This document shows, one piece after another, positions 16,822-26,211 of a stretch of 64,000 nt of DNA. The first letter of the stretch is position 1; every line of letters begins with the position of its first letter. The stretch is taken from positions 1-64,000 of the forward strand of contig JANQPL010000001.1 in the NCBI GenBank assembly GCA_028289425.1, written 5' to 3'. The translations under genes and the position numbers were made by a program. The notes beneath the pieces are model-generated. The model searched no databases and had not been told where the DNA came from. It saw only the letters and a program-made list of their open reading frames with translations. The DNA is from Alphaproteobacteria bacterium. Its GTDB lineage: Bacteria > Pseudomonadota > Alphaproteobacteria > JANQMY01.

Positions 16822-17562
16822 ATGCTGAAAGTCTCTCAGCTGTCCTTCGCTTACAACGGCATCGCGGCATTGGACAATGTCACGCTCGCGGTTGAACGTG
16901 GGAAGGTCGCAGCTTTATTGGGCCCCAACGGCGCCGGCAAATCCACTTTGATGTCGATCATCACCGGTCAGTTTGCCGCAAAGAGCGGCCACGTCACGAT
17001 TGACGGCCGCGATGTGGCACGGCAACGGCCCCAGGCCCTTAAAGCGACGGGCATTGTATTCCAATCGCCGACGCTTGATCTCGATCTGACGGTTGCTCAG
17101 AACCTCAGCTATTTCGGTGGACTGCAAGGAATGACGCCGGGTGGTGCCCTGGAAAGCGCCACCCCATGGCTTGATCGGTTCGAATTGGCAGAACGCCGAA
17201 ACGACAAAGTCCGCATATTGAGCGGCGGACAAAGGCGGCGGGTCGAGATTATCCGTGCCCTGCTTCACGACCCCAAGCTTCTCTTGCTGGACGAACCGAC
17301 GACCGGTCTTGACGTGCCCACACGCCAATCGATTGTTCGGCTGGTGCATGAGCTTGCCGCCGAAAAGCAGGTCAGTGTCTTATGGGCAACCCACTTGGTC
17401 GATGAAGTTTATGAAACGGACGATCTGGTGGTACTGCAAAACGGACGGGTAATCGATACAGGTCTGTGTACGGACGTAATGGATCGCATGGGAAAATCGG
17501 ACCTGGCGGCGATTGCCGGCGGAAGCGGCCCCACAGACCAATTGGCAGGGCGAACGTCGTGA
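16822..17562 (+). CDS. ABC transporter ATP-binding protein, PQQ locus
   Basis: 246 aa from ATG 16822 (MLKVSQLSFAYNG), where homology to ABC ATPases begins; the frame is open for 32 more codons upstream, but that part is unlike the family and the ribosome site here is weak. Walker A GPNGAGKST, signature LSGGQRRRVEI, Walker B LLLLDEPTTGLD and H-loop WATHLVDEV are all intact. It pairs with the permease that follows with a 4-bp overlap (GTGA). Similar ABC-2 pairs flank pqq genes in other alphaproteobacteria; export of PQQ or a related role is inferred, not proven. Confidence 0.85.
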   Translation: MLKVSQLSFAYNGIAALDNVTLAVERGKVAALLGPNGAGKSTLMSIITGQFAAKSGHVTIDGRDVARQRPQALKATGIVFQSPTLDLDLTVAQNLSYFGGLQGMTPGGALESATPWLDRFELAERRNDKVRILSGGQRRRVEIIRALLHDPKLLLLDEPTTGLDVPTRQSIVRLVHELAAEKQVSVLWATHLVDEVYETDDLVVLQNGRVIDTGLCTDVMDRMGKSDLAAIAGGSGPTDQLAGRTS

Positions 17563-18374
17563 ACCCATTCAATACGTTTCGCGCCATTCTGACGCGCGAT
17601 CTGCTGCGGTTCACACAGCAGCGGGCGCGCTTCTTTTCCGCTCTGGTACGTCCCCTCTTATGGCTGTTTGTATTCTCGGTGGGATTCCGGAACGCATTCG
17701 ACCTGGGAACGATCCCACCCTATGACGCTCCGGTGCCGTACGACACTTACATTCTCGCCGGGCTGATCGGTATGATCCAACTCTTCAACGGCATGCAGAA
17801 TTCCTTGTCGATGGTCTATGACCGCGAAATGGGATCCATGCGGCTTTTGATGACTGCCCCATGGCCCCGCTGGTTCCTGCTGGGCGCGAGATTGCTTTCA
17901 GGCACCATTGTGTCGTTGTTTCAGGTCTACGGGTTCCTGTTGATCGCCGCCATATTCGGATTTGACGTGCCGCTCCTTGGAAGCCTCGTCCTGCTGCCTG
18001 TCCTGTTGATGACGGGCCTCATGCTGGGGGCCTTGGGCATGGTTCTCGCTGCCAGGATCGAGCAACTCGAGAATTTCGCAGGCGTCATGAATTTTGTCAT
18101 TTTTCCCATGTTTTTTGCGTCATCCGCCCTCTACCCACTAGGCCAACTGGAAGCCTCAAGCCAGATTCTCCATTGGATTGCCTTGGTAAACCCTTTCACT
18201 TGGGCGGTGGAATTGATCCGGCATAGCCTTTATTTTTCCCTGTTTTGGGAGGCCGCAGGCCTCGTTCTAGGTTTCGCCGTACTTTTTTCGGTGTTGGCGG
18301 TGCTGGGCTACGCCCCCAAACAGGGCGGTTCTGCGACCACTAAACGGTCACCAAGCGAAAGGAGCACCGCTTGA
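17559..18374 (+). CDS. ABC-2 type transporter permease, PQQ locus
   Basis: 271 aa from GTG 17559, which overlaps the ATPase stop. Six membrane helices with the ABC-2 pattern: FFSALVRPLLWLFVFSVGFR, then YILAGLIGMIQLF, and the C-terminal SALYPLGQLEASSQILHWIALVNPFTWAVELIR block. The nearest models are NodJ/DrrB-like permeases. It is the partner of the upstream ATPase and lies 85 bp before pqqA, probably in one transcript. Confidence 0.87.
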   Translation: MNPFNTFRAILTRDLLRFTQQRARFFSALVRPLLWLFVFSVGFRNAFDLGTIPPYDAPVPYDTYILAGLIGMIQLFNGMQNSLSMVYDREMGSMRLLMTAPWPRWFLLGARLLSGTIVSLFQVYGFLLIAAIFGFDVPLLGSLVLLPVLLMTGLMLGALGMVLAARIEQLENFAGVMNFVIFPMFFASSALYPLGQLEASSQILHWIALVNPFTWAVELIRHSLYFSLFWEAAGLVLGFAVLFSVLAVLGYAPKQGGSATTKRSPSERSTA

Positions 18375-18459
18375 CGGTCCCACAGGCCCCCTATATCTAT
18401 GGGCAATCGGGTTCTACGCACTGGGCTACGGCCCAAGGTGCCAATCAGGAGTTCTCAAA

Positions 18460-18537
18460 ATGGTTTGGACGACACCGCAGATCGAAGAAATCTGCATCGG
18501 CATGGAAATCAACGCCTATTTCTCTGCCATTCTCTAA
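18460..18537 (+). CDS. pqqA: PQQ precursor peptide PqqA
   Basis: 25 codons. The peptide begins MVWTTPQIEEICIGMEI and ends in AYFSAIL. It carries Glu16 and Tyr20, the two residues that PqqE cross-links to build PQQ, in the conserved E-x3-Y spacing. An AGGAG site lies 8 bases before the ATG. Upstream, a small hairpin with a TACG loop (18422-18435) lies in the permease-pqqA gap and might tune expression, since PqqA is usually needed in excess of the enzymes. pqqB starts 33 bp downstream. Confidence 0.95.
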   Translation: MVWTTPQIEEICIGMEINAYFSAIL

Positions 18538-18570
18538 TCGGCGGAAACGCCTTTCCACATTGGTCCGGGG

Positions 18571-19482
18571 ATGGGCAGCCTTCAAATCTTGATCCTCGGA
18601 TCGGCGGCAGGTGGTGGCTACCCGCAGTGGAATTGCCGCGGTCCGGTCAGCCGGCGCTTCTGGGACGGCGACGCCCACGTCCAAGCCCGCACCCAATCCT
18701 CTATCGCTGTAAGTGTTGATGGCGCCACATGGCTGCTCGTCAACTGTTCACCCGACATTCGCCAACAGATCCTGAACACGCCGGCGCTCCACCCCAAAGC
18801 GGGGCAGAGAAGCACGCCCATTGGCGCTGTTCTGCTGACCAATGGCGACATCGACCATATTGCGGGCCTGCTGACCTTGCGCGAGAAGCAGGCTTACGCG
18901 CTATACGCCACCCCCACCGTGCTCCATGTGCTTGACGACAATCGCATCTTCGATGCCATTGACCGGGATTTCGTCCCGCGCAGCGCCATCGCTTTGGGGC
19001 GCCCCTTCGAACCGCTACCCGATTTGCACGTGAGCGCTTTTGCCGTGCCGGGCAAAGTCCCGCTCTACATGGAGGACGGTACACCTGAGATCGGCGCTGA
19101 AACCGAGACGACGATTGGGCTCGACATCAAATCTGCCGATGGACGGCGCGCCTTGTACATACCCGGGTGCGCTCATATCTCCGATACTGTCAGATCACAA
19201 ATCGATGGTGCGGATTTGCTGATGTTCGATGGCACGCTTTGGACGGATACGGAAATGGTTGATGCCGGTCTGGGCAAAAAGACCGGTCACCGCATGGGTC
19301 ATATTTCCATGTCCGGCGCCGACGGATCCATGACGCAACTTCGCGACGCGAAGGTTGGGCGACGCGTTTTCGTACACATCAACAACACGAATCCGGTCCT
19401 TATCGATGACAGCCAAGAGCGGCAACAAGCAGAAGCTCAGGGTTGGGAGATTTCGTATGACGGGATGGAGATCCAGCTATGA
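18571..19482 (+). CDS. pqqB: PQQ biosynthesis protein PqqB
   Basis: 303 aa, the normal PqqB length. It belongs to the metallo-beta-lactamase fold: ILGSAAGGGYPQWNCRGP at the start, LLTNGDIDHIAGLL for the metal region, and GHRMGHISMSG near the C-terminus. In other organisms PqqB hydroxylates the Glu-Tyr intermediate. It overlaps pqqC by 4 bp (ATGA), indicating translational coupling. Confidence 0.95.
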   Translation: MGSLQILILGSAAGGGYPQWNCRGPVSRRFWDGDAHVQARTQSSIAVSVDGATWLLVNCSPDIRQQILNTPALHPKAGQRSTPIGAVLLTNGDIDHIAGLLTLREKQAYALYATPTVLHVLDDNRIFDAIDRDFVPRSAIALGRPFEPLPDLHVSAFAVPGKVPLYMEDGTPEIGAETETTIGLDIKSADGRRALYIPGCAHISDTVRSQIDGADLLMFDGTLWTDTEMVDAGLGKKTGHRMGHISMSGADGSMTQLRDAKVGRRVFVHINNTNPVLIDDSQERQQAEAQGWEISYDGMEIQL

Positions 19483-20219
19483 CCGGATTGATGTCGCCCG
19501 AACAATTGGAAGCGGCGTTGCGCGACATCGGCGAGGAGCGTTATCACCATAAACATCCGTTCCAATTGGAGCTCAATAGCGGCGGCCTCAACAAGGCGCA
19601 GATCCAGGCCTGGGCGCTCAACCGATATTATTATCAGTGCAGGATCCCCATTAAAGATGCGGCCATTCTGTCTCGAATGGAAAATGCCGATTTGAGGCGC
19701 GAATGGCGCCAGCGCATTCTCGACCATGACGGCATCTCGGACGATGAAGGGGGCTTGCGGCGGTGGATTGCCCTTACCGATGGTCTGGGGCTGGACCGGG
19801 AGATGGTTGAGTCTACGGATTTGGTGCTGCCGGCGACCAAGTTCGCTGTTGAAGCTTACGTCCTATTTGTTCGGGAGCGGACATTACTGGAAGCCATCGC
19901 CTCTTCATTAACGGAACTGTTTTCACCCTTGGCCATCGGCGCGCGCGTACAAGGTATGCTGGCGAACTACGACTTCATTACTGCGGAAACACTAGCCTAC
20001 TTTGAGAAACGGCCACCGCAGGCCACGCGGGATTCGAACTTTGCCCTTTCTTACGTCAAAGAACATGCAAACACGGTGGAACGGCAGCAAGCGGTGCTCA
20101 ATTCTCTGATATTCAAGTGTTCTGTGCTTTGGGCGCAGCTCGATGCGCTGTATCATGCCTACGTGGCGCCCGGTCACATCCCGCCAGGCGCCTTTGATCC
20201 GGCACGGGATGTGAGTTGA
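19479..20219 (+). CDS. pqqC: Pyrroloquinoline-quinone synthase PqqC
   Basis: 246 aa, cofactorless oxidase with a haem-oxygenase-like all-helical fold. Typical blocks are RYHHKHPFQLELNSGGL, ALNRYYYQCRIPIKDAAILS and LANYDFITAETLAYF. It performs the last ring closure and eight-electron oxidation to PQQ. It is translationally coupled to pqqB; pqqD follows after 6 bp. Confidence 0.96.
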   Translation: MTGLMSPEQLEAALRDIGEERYHHKHPFQLELNSGGLNKAQIQAWALNRYYYQCRIPIKDAAILSRMENADLRREWRQRILDHDGISDDEGGLRRWIALTDGLGLDREMVESTDLVLPATKFAVEAYVLFVRERTLLEAIASSLTELFSPLAIGARVQGMLANYDFITAETLAYFEKRPPQATRDSNFALSYVKEHANTVERQQAVLNSLIFKCSVLWAQLDALYHAYVAPGHIPPGAFDPARDVS

Positions 20220-20225
20220 CGCGCG

Positions 20226-20501
20226 ATGTTTGAAGAAGACGCAAAACCGGCGCTTCCCCGAGGCGTGAAGCTGCAGTTCGACTCTGCGCGTGACCATTGG
20301 GTGCTGCTAGGACCGGAACGCATTCTCAAGCCGGACCCGGTTGCTCTTGAAATTCTGAAACGCATCGACGGCACCAAGTCCATCGATCAAATCGTCGAAG
20401 ACCTGACGCAAACCTTCAATGCGGACCGGGGGCAGATCCTCAAAGATGTGCGCGCTTTCCTTGAAGGCTTGTCCGACAAACGGATGATCGATATCAAATG
20501 A
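20226..20501 (+). CDS. pqqD: PQQ peptide chaperone PqqD
   Basis: 91 aa, the usual size for a free PqqD. It has the RRE-type winged-helix fold pattern: LPRGVKLQFDSARDHWVLLGPERILKPD followed by EILKRIDGTKSIDQIVEDL. It presents PqqA to PqqE. The stop overlaps the pqqE start by 4 bp. PqqD is not fused to PqqC here, unlike in some other bacteria. Confidence 0.94.
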   Translation: MFEEDAKPALPRGVKLQFDSARDHWVLLGPERILKPDPVALEILKRIDGTKSIDQIVEDLTQTFNADRGQILKDVRAFLEGLSDKRMIDIK

Positions 20502-21589
20502 CGGTCGGTTCCACCGACATTCCGGCCCCTATGGGGCTGTTGGCGGAGCTTACGCATCGCTGCCCCCTTAAATGCCCTTATTGTTCCAATCCGGTTGAAC
20601 TCGAACGCCGGTCGGTCGAGATGTCGACGGATGATTGGAAGAAAGTTTTCTCGCAAGCTCAGGCGCTAGGCGTCCTGCAGCTTCATCTTTCCGGCGGCGA
20701 ACCGTCCGCGCGCGGCGATCTTGAAGAGATTATCGCCCATTGCAGCACACTTAATCTGTATACAAATCTGATTACGGCAGGTGTCGGCATTCCGAAAGAA
20801 CGCTGGCAAGCGTTGGCCGATGCAGGTCTTGACCATGTTCAACTTTCCGTACAAGCGCCGACTGCGGAGGCGAACGATTTCGTTGCCGGCTTTGATGGCG
20901 CGTTCAGGGCAAAGATCGAGAGCGCCGGGCACGTCACTAGCCTGGGTCTGCCGCTCACCATCAATGCGGTCATACACCGGCATAATATCAACACCATTGA
21001 AGACACGATTGAGTTGGCCGCGAGCTGTGGTGCGCGGCGTTTGGAAGTCGCCCATGTGCAGTATTACGGATGGGGACTGAAGAACCGACAATCGCTCATC
21101 CCCACAAGGGAAGCCGTGCTCGATTGCATGGCGAAGATAGAAGCGGCGCGTGAACGTTTATCCGGTTCCCTGGTGATCGATGCGGTGGTGCCCGACTATT
21201 ATGCCCGTTTTCCCAAACCATGCATGGGTGGCTGGGGTGCCCGCTCGCTCAACGTCACACCATCGGGCAAAGTGCTGCCCTGTCACGCCGCGGAGACCAT
21301 CGCAGGGCTTACGTTTGAGTCCGTCACTGAAAAGCCGCTCGCCGAAATCTGGTACGAAAGCGAGAGCTTCAACAAATTTCGCGGAACAACGTGGATGCCG
21401 GAACCATGCCGGTCTTGCGATCGGCGTGAAATCGATTGGGGTGGCTGCCGTTGTCAGGCTTTTGCTTTTACCGGGCGCGCCGATGCGACAGACCCTGTTT
21501 GCGAAAAATCGACTTTCCGCAATCGGCTTTCGGAAATCGCAGAGGCAGATGCGGCCGCTGAAGAGGCCTTTGAATACCGGTCATTTTAG
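20498..21589 (+). CDS. pqqE: PqqA peptide cyclase PqqE (radical SAM, SPASM)
   Basis: 363 aa. The radical-SAM cluster motif CxxxCxxC is at Cys22/Cys26/Cys29 (HRCPLKCPYC). The C-terminal SPASM region has cysteines in PKPCMGGWGARS, VLPCHAAE, CRSCDRREIDWGGCRC and DPVCEKS for two further clusters. It forms the Glu-Tyr C-C bond in PqqA. It is the last pqq gene here; no pqqF-type protease is in the window. Its stop lies 3 bp from the convergent photolyase stop. Confidence 0.96.
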   Translation: MTVGSTDIPAPMGLLAELTHRCPLKCPYCSNPVELERRSVEMSTDDWKKVFSQAQALGVLQLHLSGGEPSARGDLEEIIAHCSTLNLYTNLITAGVGIPKERWQALADAGLDHVQLSVQAPTAEANDFVAGFDGAFRAKIESAGHVTSLGLPLTINAVIHRHNINTIEDTIELAASCGARRLEVAHVQYYGWGLKNRQSLIPTREAVLDCMAKIEAARERLSGSLVIDAVVPDYYARFPKPCMGGWGARSLNVTPSGKVLPCHAAETIAGLTFESVTEKPLAEIWYESESFNKFRGTTWMPEPCRSCDRREIDWGGCRCQAFAFTGRADATDPVCEKSTFRNRLSEIAEADAAAEEAFEYRSF

Positions 21590-21592
21590 CAG

Positions 21593-23041
21593 TCAAGCCG
21601 ATTGCTTGATTGTCGCGTAAGCGTCGAGCGCTCTTTGCCGGGTGATCTTCCGGTCGACCATCGGCATCGGATAGGTATCCCCCAAAACAATGCCGGCATC
21701 GGTAAGCACTGCGTCCGGCGCTTCCCAGGGTTTATGGATAAACTTGTCCGGCAGCTTGGCGATTTCGGGAACATACTGCCTTACGTAAGCCCCCTCCGGA
21801 TCGAACTTTTCGCCCTGCAAGACCGGGTTGAAGATCCTGAAATAGGGGGCCGCGTCGGCGCCGCAACCGGCGACCCACTGCCAACTCGCCGAATTGTTGG
21901 CGATGTCCGCATCCACCAACGTGTCCCAAAACCATGCCTCGCCTTCACGCCAGTCAACAAGCAGATCCTTGATCAGAAAGGACGCCACAATCATGCGGAC
22001 GCGATTGTGCATATAGCCGGTCTGCCAAAGTTGGCGCATGCCCGCATCCACAATGGGAAATCCGGTTTTGCCCTTCTGCCATTTGCGCCGCTGCCGCACA
22101 TCCACGTCACCCCAGGGAAAGGCTTCGAAGTTCTTTCGCAGAGGTGTTTCCGGCAGGTCAGGAGTGTTGAACAGGAGGTGGTAGGAAAATTCCCGCCAGG
22201 CAAGCTCACGCAAGTAATGCATGCCATTGCCGGCGGTGCGAGGGTCCGCTTCGATGGTCGATTTAATCCGCCACCAAATCGATCGGGCGCTGATTTCGCC
22301 GAATCGCAAATGCGGCGACAGCATGGACGTGGCGTGCGCGTCCCCGGGCCGGTCCCGCTTTTGTTTGTAGTCGGAAAGCCCACCTTCCAGAAACTTGTCA
22401 AGGCGTTCTGCCGCGCCTTTCTCTCCCGGCATCCAGGTTTCCGCGAGCCCGCCCGTCCAGTCGAAACCCTGCGGCAACAATTCTAAATCATCCAAGTCTT
22501 CACTGTCCAAAAACCCATTGGGCGCGGGCATTTTTTTCGGCGCGGCGATGGGCAATGACGGGGGGGTGTATTCCTGGCACGCCCGCCAAAATGGCGTAAA
22601 TACCGTATACGGACGGCCCTGCTGCGTGCGGATCGCTTCCGGTTCGAACAACAGATGGCCGCCATACCGTTTGCAATCCGCACCGGCATCATCGCAAACC
22701 CGCTTGATCGCGTCTTCCAGACCCCGCGACCAGGGCGCATACCCCCTTTGGAAATAGACACCTCCAATGTCCGCGCCGGCCAAAATGTCGGCCAAGACAG
22801 TATCGGTTCGGCCCCGCCGCAGGATAAAACGGTTGCCCATTTTTTCGAACGATGCGCTTAAATCGCACAAGCTTTGGTGGAGCCACCAGCGCGATGCGCC
22901 GCCGAGAGCCCAACCCCCTGGCGTCTCATCGTCCAGGATGAACAAGGGAATGATCGGATTGCCCGCTTCAATCGCGGCGTTCAGCGCCGGATTGTCGGTA
23001 AGGCGGAGATTTTCCTGGAAAAGAACAAGAGAGTGAGGCAC
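21593..23041 (-). CDS. phrB: Deoxyribodipyrimidine photolyase
   Basis: 482 aa, full length for a class I photolyase. The N-terminal antenna domain (SLVLFQENLRLTDNPAL) is followed by the FAD-binding domain with LSPHLRFGEISARSIWW and NNSASWQWVAGCGADAAPYFRIFNP, which hold the flavin and DNA contact residues. It repairs UV-induced cyclobutane dimers in light. The gene is a single transcription unit, convergent with pqqE and back to back with the FecR/barrel operon only at its 5' side. Confidence 0.93.
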   Translation of the reverse strand: MPHSLVLFQENLRLTDNPALNAAIEAGNPIIPLFILDDETPGGWALGGASRWWLHQSLCDLSASFEKMGNRFILRRGRTDTVLADILAGADIGGVYFQRGYAPWSRGLEDAIKRVCDDAGADCKRYGGHLLFEPEAIRTQQGRPYTVFTPFWRACQEYTPPSLPIAAPKKMPAPNGFLDSEDLDDLELLPQGFDWTGGLAETWMPGEKGAAERLDKFLEGGLSDYKQKRDRPGDAHATSMLSPHLRFGEISARSIWWRIKSTIEADPRTAGNGMHYLRELAWREFSYHLLFNTPDLPETPLRKNFEAFPWGDVDVRQRRKWQKGKTGFPIVDAGMRQLWQTGYMHNRVRMIVASFLIKDLLVDWREGEAWFWDTLVDADIANNSASWQWVAGCGADAAPYFRIFNPVLQGEKFDPEGAYVRQYVPEIAKLPDKFIHKPWEAPDAVLTDAGIVLGDTYPMPMVDRKITRQRALDAYATIKQSA

Positions 23042-23098
23042 TGCGCGACCATCGATGTTTTTTCCTTACCTAGACCAATCGCGCCGGCCGTCAACTGC

Positions 23099-24625
23099 TT
23101 AAGAGGGTGGTTCTACTAAGAGTGGTGGCAAAGCGTCGGACGTAGACCCCGCCCCGCGATAGACATCAACGCCTTCGCCGAAATCCTCTTCCACGATTAG
23201 CATATGCGCCGCCCCGCTGAGCGGATTGCTGCCGTCTTTCAGCAAATCAACCCGGGCATCGCAAAACGTGTTCCCGCCATCACATAGGCCCGTCAGGGTG
23301 AGGTCCACACCCGGATCAAGCACGGGGTCGATAAAGGCGGTGCCCGTGCCGAAAGATCCATCGGCGGTCAAGGAGCCTGTAGCCTCAAACACGTCCATCG
23401 TCACATCAAAGCTTGCCGTATAGGTGCGGCTATTCGGATCGACCGTCACCGCAAAATCGTAATTGCCGGCAGGGGTATCGCCATCAAAGAAGGGGCCGTT
23501 CACAACATTGATTGAACCGTTTTCGTTGAAGAAGGGAACCTGGCCCGAGTCTGAGTAGATTTTCACATCGTTCTCAAAAAATGTGACCTCCGCCCCGGCG
23601 GTGGCCGCAAGCTCAAATGTGGTGATTTCATCGCCGATATTGTTGAAGATGCCGGTGTCCCCCGCCCCACCGATGCCTTGTCCGTCGGTCATCATCGTAT
23701 CGCCGAAATCTTCCGCGTCATCACGGGGGAACACCTCGCCTTCCGGGTTTGACCCGTCGGGCCGGCCATTGGACCCTGGTGATGTGGTTCCAAAACCGTC
23801 GCCCGAGGCGGTGCTTTGCCCACTCAGATCACTACCGCGCCGGCCTGTTCCGTTTTGATCGAACATGTTGAGCACGCTGGGCACAGGTCGCGTCCGCAAC
23901 CATCGTCCGATGAAGGCATCCATCTCAGATGTGAACAGAAATGGTTCGGTCGGTTCCGCCCCGGGATAGGGGATAAACACGGCGGTTGCCGACATCGTCA
24001 GAGATTGGGTCTTGCCGCCGGCCTCAATATCCACGCTGCCGTCTTTGTTTAAAGCGTTGTTGTTCGGGCCCGGCCCGCGCAACACGATGATGGTCGCTTT
24101 TTCCGGGTCGAATTCGTCATCCGGACCCAGCAACCCGGCCAAGCGTGCTATTTCCACCGCATCAGGACCAACGGAAGTTTCAATAATCGTCCCGCGTATG
24201 CCGATGGTTGCTGTCGGCGTATTGATCGATACGTCTTGCGGATTGTTGCCGCCGATGAGGCCCGTTACATATCGAAACGTCCCTTTGGCGACGGACGCCG
24301 CCATTTTGCCGCTGCCGGCGGACGGGTCATAAACAAATTCGTCAATCGTCAGAACACAATCCGCCCCAACCGTGAACACGGTCTCATCAAGTAGTAGAAT
24401 CTGCAGCGCACTCTTCTTCCGGCTGTCCACTTCGTCGCCCAGGCTGACGTCTTCGTTGATGATTGCCCGGCGCTGGTTCTCTTCCTGGGCGCCGCGCACA
24501 TACACATCGCCTTTCACCGCAGCGCTCACGCCAATTTTCTCGTTTGCCTGCAATTGGCCCGAAAGAGCTAAAAGCGCCGTTCCAACCAATGCGATGCATT
24601 TAACCGTTCTTACTTCTGTCCACAT
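23099..24625 (-). CDS. Secreted FecR-domain protein
   Basis: 508 aa from ATG 24625, 5 bp after the upstream stop; a longer open frame upstream overlaps that gene and is rejected. A signal peptide covers about 1-27 (ends near LQAN). The FecR domain spans about 35-175 (AAVKGDVYVRG, TVFTVGADCVLTIDEFVYDP, INTPTATIGIRGTIIE). A low-complexity Gly/Ser/Asp linker follows (about 270-345), then a C-terminal region that looks beta-rich. With no membrane anchor it is unlike the sigma-regulating FecR of iron uptake. It is co-transcribed with a TPR/barrel protein and adjoins a CHASE2 cyclase. Confidence 0.82.
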   Translation of the reverse strand: MWTEVRTVKCIALVGTALLALSGQLQANEKIGVSAAVKGDVYVRGAQEENQRRAIINEDVSLGDEVDSRKKSALQILLLDETVFTVGADCVLTIDEFVYDPSAGSGKMAASVAKGTFRYVTGLIGGNNPQDVSINTPTATIGIRGTIIETSVGPDAVEIARLAGLLGPDDEFDPEKATIIVLRGPGPNNNALNKDGSVDIEAGGKTQSLTMSATAVFIPYPGAEPTEPFLFTSEMDAFIGRWLRTRPVPSVLNMFDQNGTGRRGSDLSGQSTASGDGFGTTSPGSNGRPDGSNPEGEVFPRDDAEDFGDTMMTDGQGIGGAGDTGIFNNIGDEITTFELAATAGAEVTFFENDVKIYSDSGQVPFFNENGSINVVNGPFFDGDTPAGNYDFAVTVDPNSRTYTASFDVTMDVFEATGSLTADGSFGTGTAFIDPVLDPGVDLTLTGLCDGGNTFCDARVDLLKDGSNPLSGAAHMLIVEEDFGEGVDVYRGAGSTSDALPPLLVEPPS

Positions 24626-24630
24626 ACGCT

Positions 24631-26010
24631 TCACCGTCCGAAGTCGAAGTTCCAGATGAGGTTCGCTTCCGCCCCCACATTGTCGTAGCTGAAATTTCCG
24701 ATATTTGAATCTTGCCGCCGATAGTCTGCCGCAAGTTGCAATGTCAAATCCGACAGGCTCTCCGGCAGCTCCAATCCGACGACTTTCCCAATCGCGGTCA
24801 CCGGGCTGCCCACGGACAAGCGCGAAACATAGCGCCGATCGCGTCTTGTGAGGGTCGGCGAAAAGATAGGATCCGGCGCATCGAATTCCGCCCAAGCGGT
24901 ACTCCCCTGCAACTTGAGGAACGAACCCCGCCCCAGCAGCAGCAGATAATCGATCTCTATGCGCGCGTTCCAATAGGCGAAGGGCGAGAAGTTTGCTGCT
25001 TTATCGTCATACAAAAAACGTCCACCAAGGCGGTTGCGTGCATTGAACGCATAATTCGCGCTGGCACCGGTTTGAATGCGATTGCCGGTCCTCAAATTCC
25101 CGGTTGACGCGACCCCGATGGAATTGAAGTCTTGATAAAGCGCCACACCGAAGGCGCTCACATTGAAGCGCGGCGTCACCGATCGTTCCAGCGTAACGCC
25201 CCCGCCTGCCTCTGTGAAATACTGTTCATTGTCGATGGCGAAAGTCCGTCCAATGACATGCGGCTTGACCTTGAGCACGCGTACATCGAAGTCGAGACCG
25301 ACCTCGCCATACACATCGGAAAAGCTCTGTTCGTCGATCGTATCTTGTTCGTTGTAAATGCCCGACGTTCGGAAATAGAGCGCATGTCGAGAGATGGGGC
25401 TTAACTTGTAGCGGCCATTGAGCCCTGCGAACCCCCGGTACGAAAAATCATCCTCAGGCTGAATGAATGTAATGGCCGGCAGCCCCAACACCAAAATCGG
25501 GTCGGTTTCGCCATCCAAATTCGTCGCAAAGTTTCGATTGGTGTCGTAGCGACTGCCGATGCCTAAGAACCCACGTACGTGCAAGCGCTGCCGCTTGCGC
25601 TTGATGAGCGACAGGTAACGCGTCACTTCGAGCGCTTGGGGTTCCGGAAGCCGCCGGTCCGACAAAATGAGCAACTCGCGTTCGGCGGCCAGCAAATCAT
25701 CCAAGCGGTAAAGAACGATTGCATAGAACAAACGCGCCGTGTTCCATTCCGGTTCCAACAGCAATAGCCGCTCGAGTGCCGTGCTGGCACCAGAAAGATT
25801 TCCGCGCGACGCTTCTTGGCGCGCGTAATTGAAGTTCAATTCCAGATCGTCCGGCGCGTTCAGAATGTCGCCGAAGGTTATGGTCTGAGATGGATCGCCA
25901 ATTGTGTTGGGCTGTTGTGCGTACGCAGGCAGGGACAATGCCACCAGCAGCACCGCACACCCGAACGCACGCCACAAGTAGCGGCGGTCCCCCCAAACAC
26001 ACGTACCCAA
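24631..26010 (-). CDS. TPR plus outer-membrane barrel protein (DUF560/SLAM-like)
   Basis: 459 aa. The reading frame opens just after an in-frame stop, and the only suitable start is TTG 26010, with AGGGGA upstream. A signal peptide ends near LPAYAQ. Residues about 55-125 are TPR-like (NYARQEASRGNLSGASTALERLLLLEP). The remainder is amphipathic beta strands ending in LIWNFDFGR, as in surface-lipoprotein-assembly-modifier barrels. It may export or display a partner, possibly the FecR protein encoded 5 bp downstream. The function is inferred from architecture only. Confidence 0.75.
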   Translation of the reverse strand: MGTCVWGDRRYLWRAFGCAVLLVALSLPAYAQQPNTIGDPSQTITFGDILNAPDDLELNFNYARQEASRGNLSGASTALERLLLLEPEWNTARLFYAIVLYRLDDLLAAERELLILSDRRLPEPQALEVTRYLSLIKRKRQRLHVRGFLGIGSRYDTNRNFATNLDGETDPILVLGLPAITFIQPEDDFSYRGFAGLNGRYKLSPISRHALYFRTSGIYNEQDTIDEQSFSDVYGEVGLDFDVRVLKVKPHVIGRTFAIDNEQYFTEAGGGVTLERSVTPRFNVSAFGVALYQDFNSIGVASTGNLRTGNRIQTGASANYAFNARNRLGGRFLYDDKAANFSPFAYWNARIEIDYLLLLGRGSFLKLQGSTAWAEFDAPDPIFSPTLTRRDRRYVSRLSVGSPVTAIGKVVGLELPESLSDLTLQLAADYRRQDSNIGNFSYDNVGAEANLIWNFDFGR

Positions 26011-26211
26011 AGCCTAGTCCCCTAGCTTCTTTTTGGACCGCACAGGGGTGACTTATTCCCGGCGACGGCCCGACACCTCACACCCAAATTCTACCAAGCT
26101 TGGGGCCAGGGGAGCAAACCATTGGGCCAAACTTTCACAAACTTGGCTAATGAACAGAGTTAACCGCGGTGGCGAATATGCTATTCTTCCCCGGGGCTCG
26201 TCGCTTGGGCG

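Noticed and set aside
24626-24973. N-terminal extension of the FecR frame
   Set aside because: It overlaps the upstream barrel gene, lacks a signal peptide, and a proper signal sequence begins at 24625.
26045-26058. A further GGAATAA promoter before the TPR-barrel gene
   Set aside because: The heptamer is present but no CGTT/CGTC follows at 14-15 bases, so it does not fit the ECF pattern.
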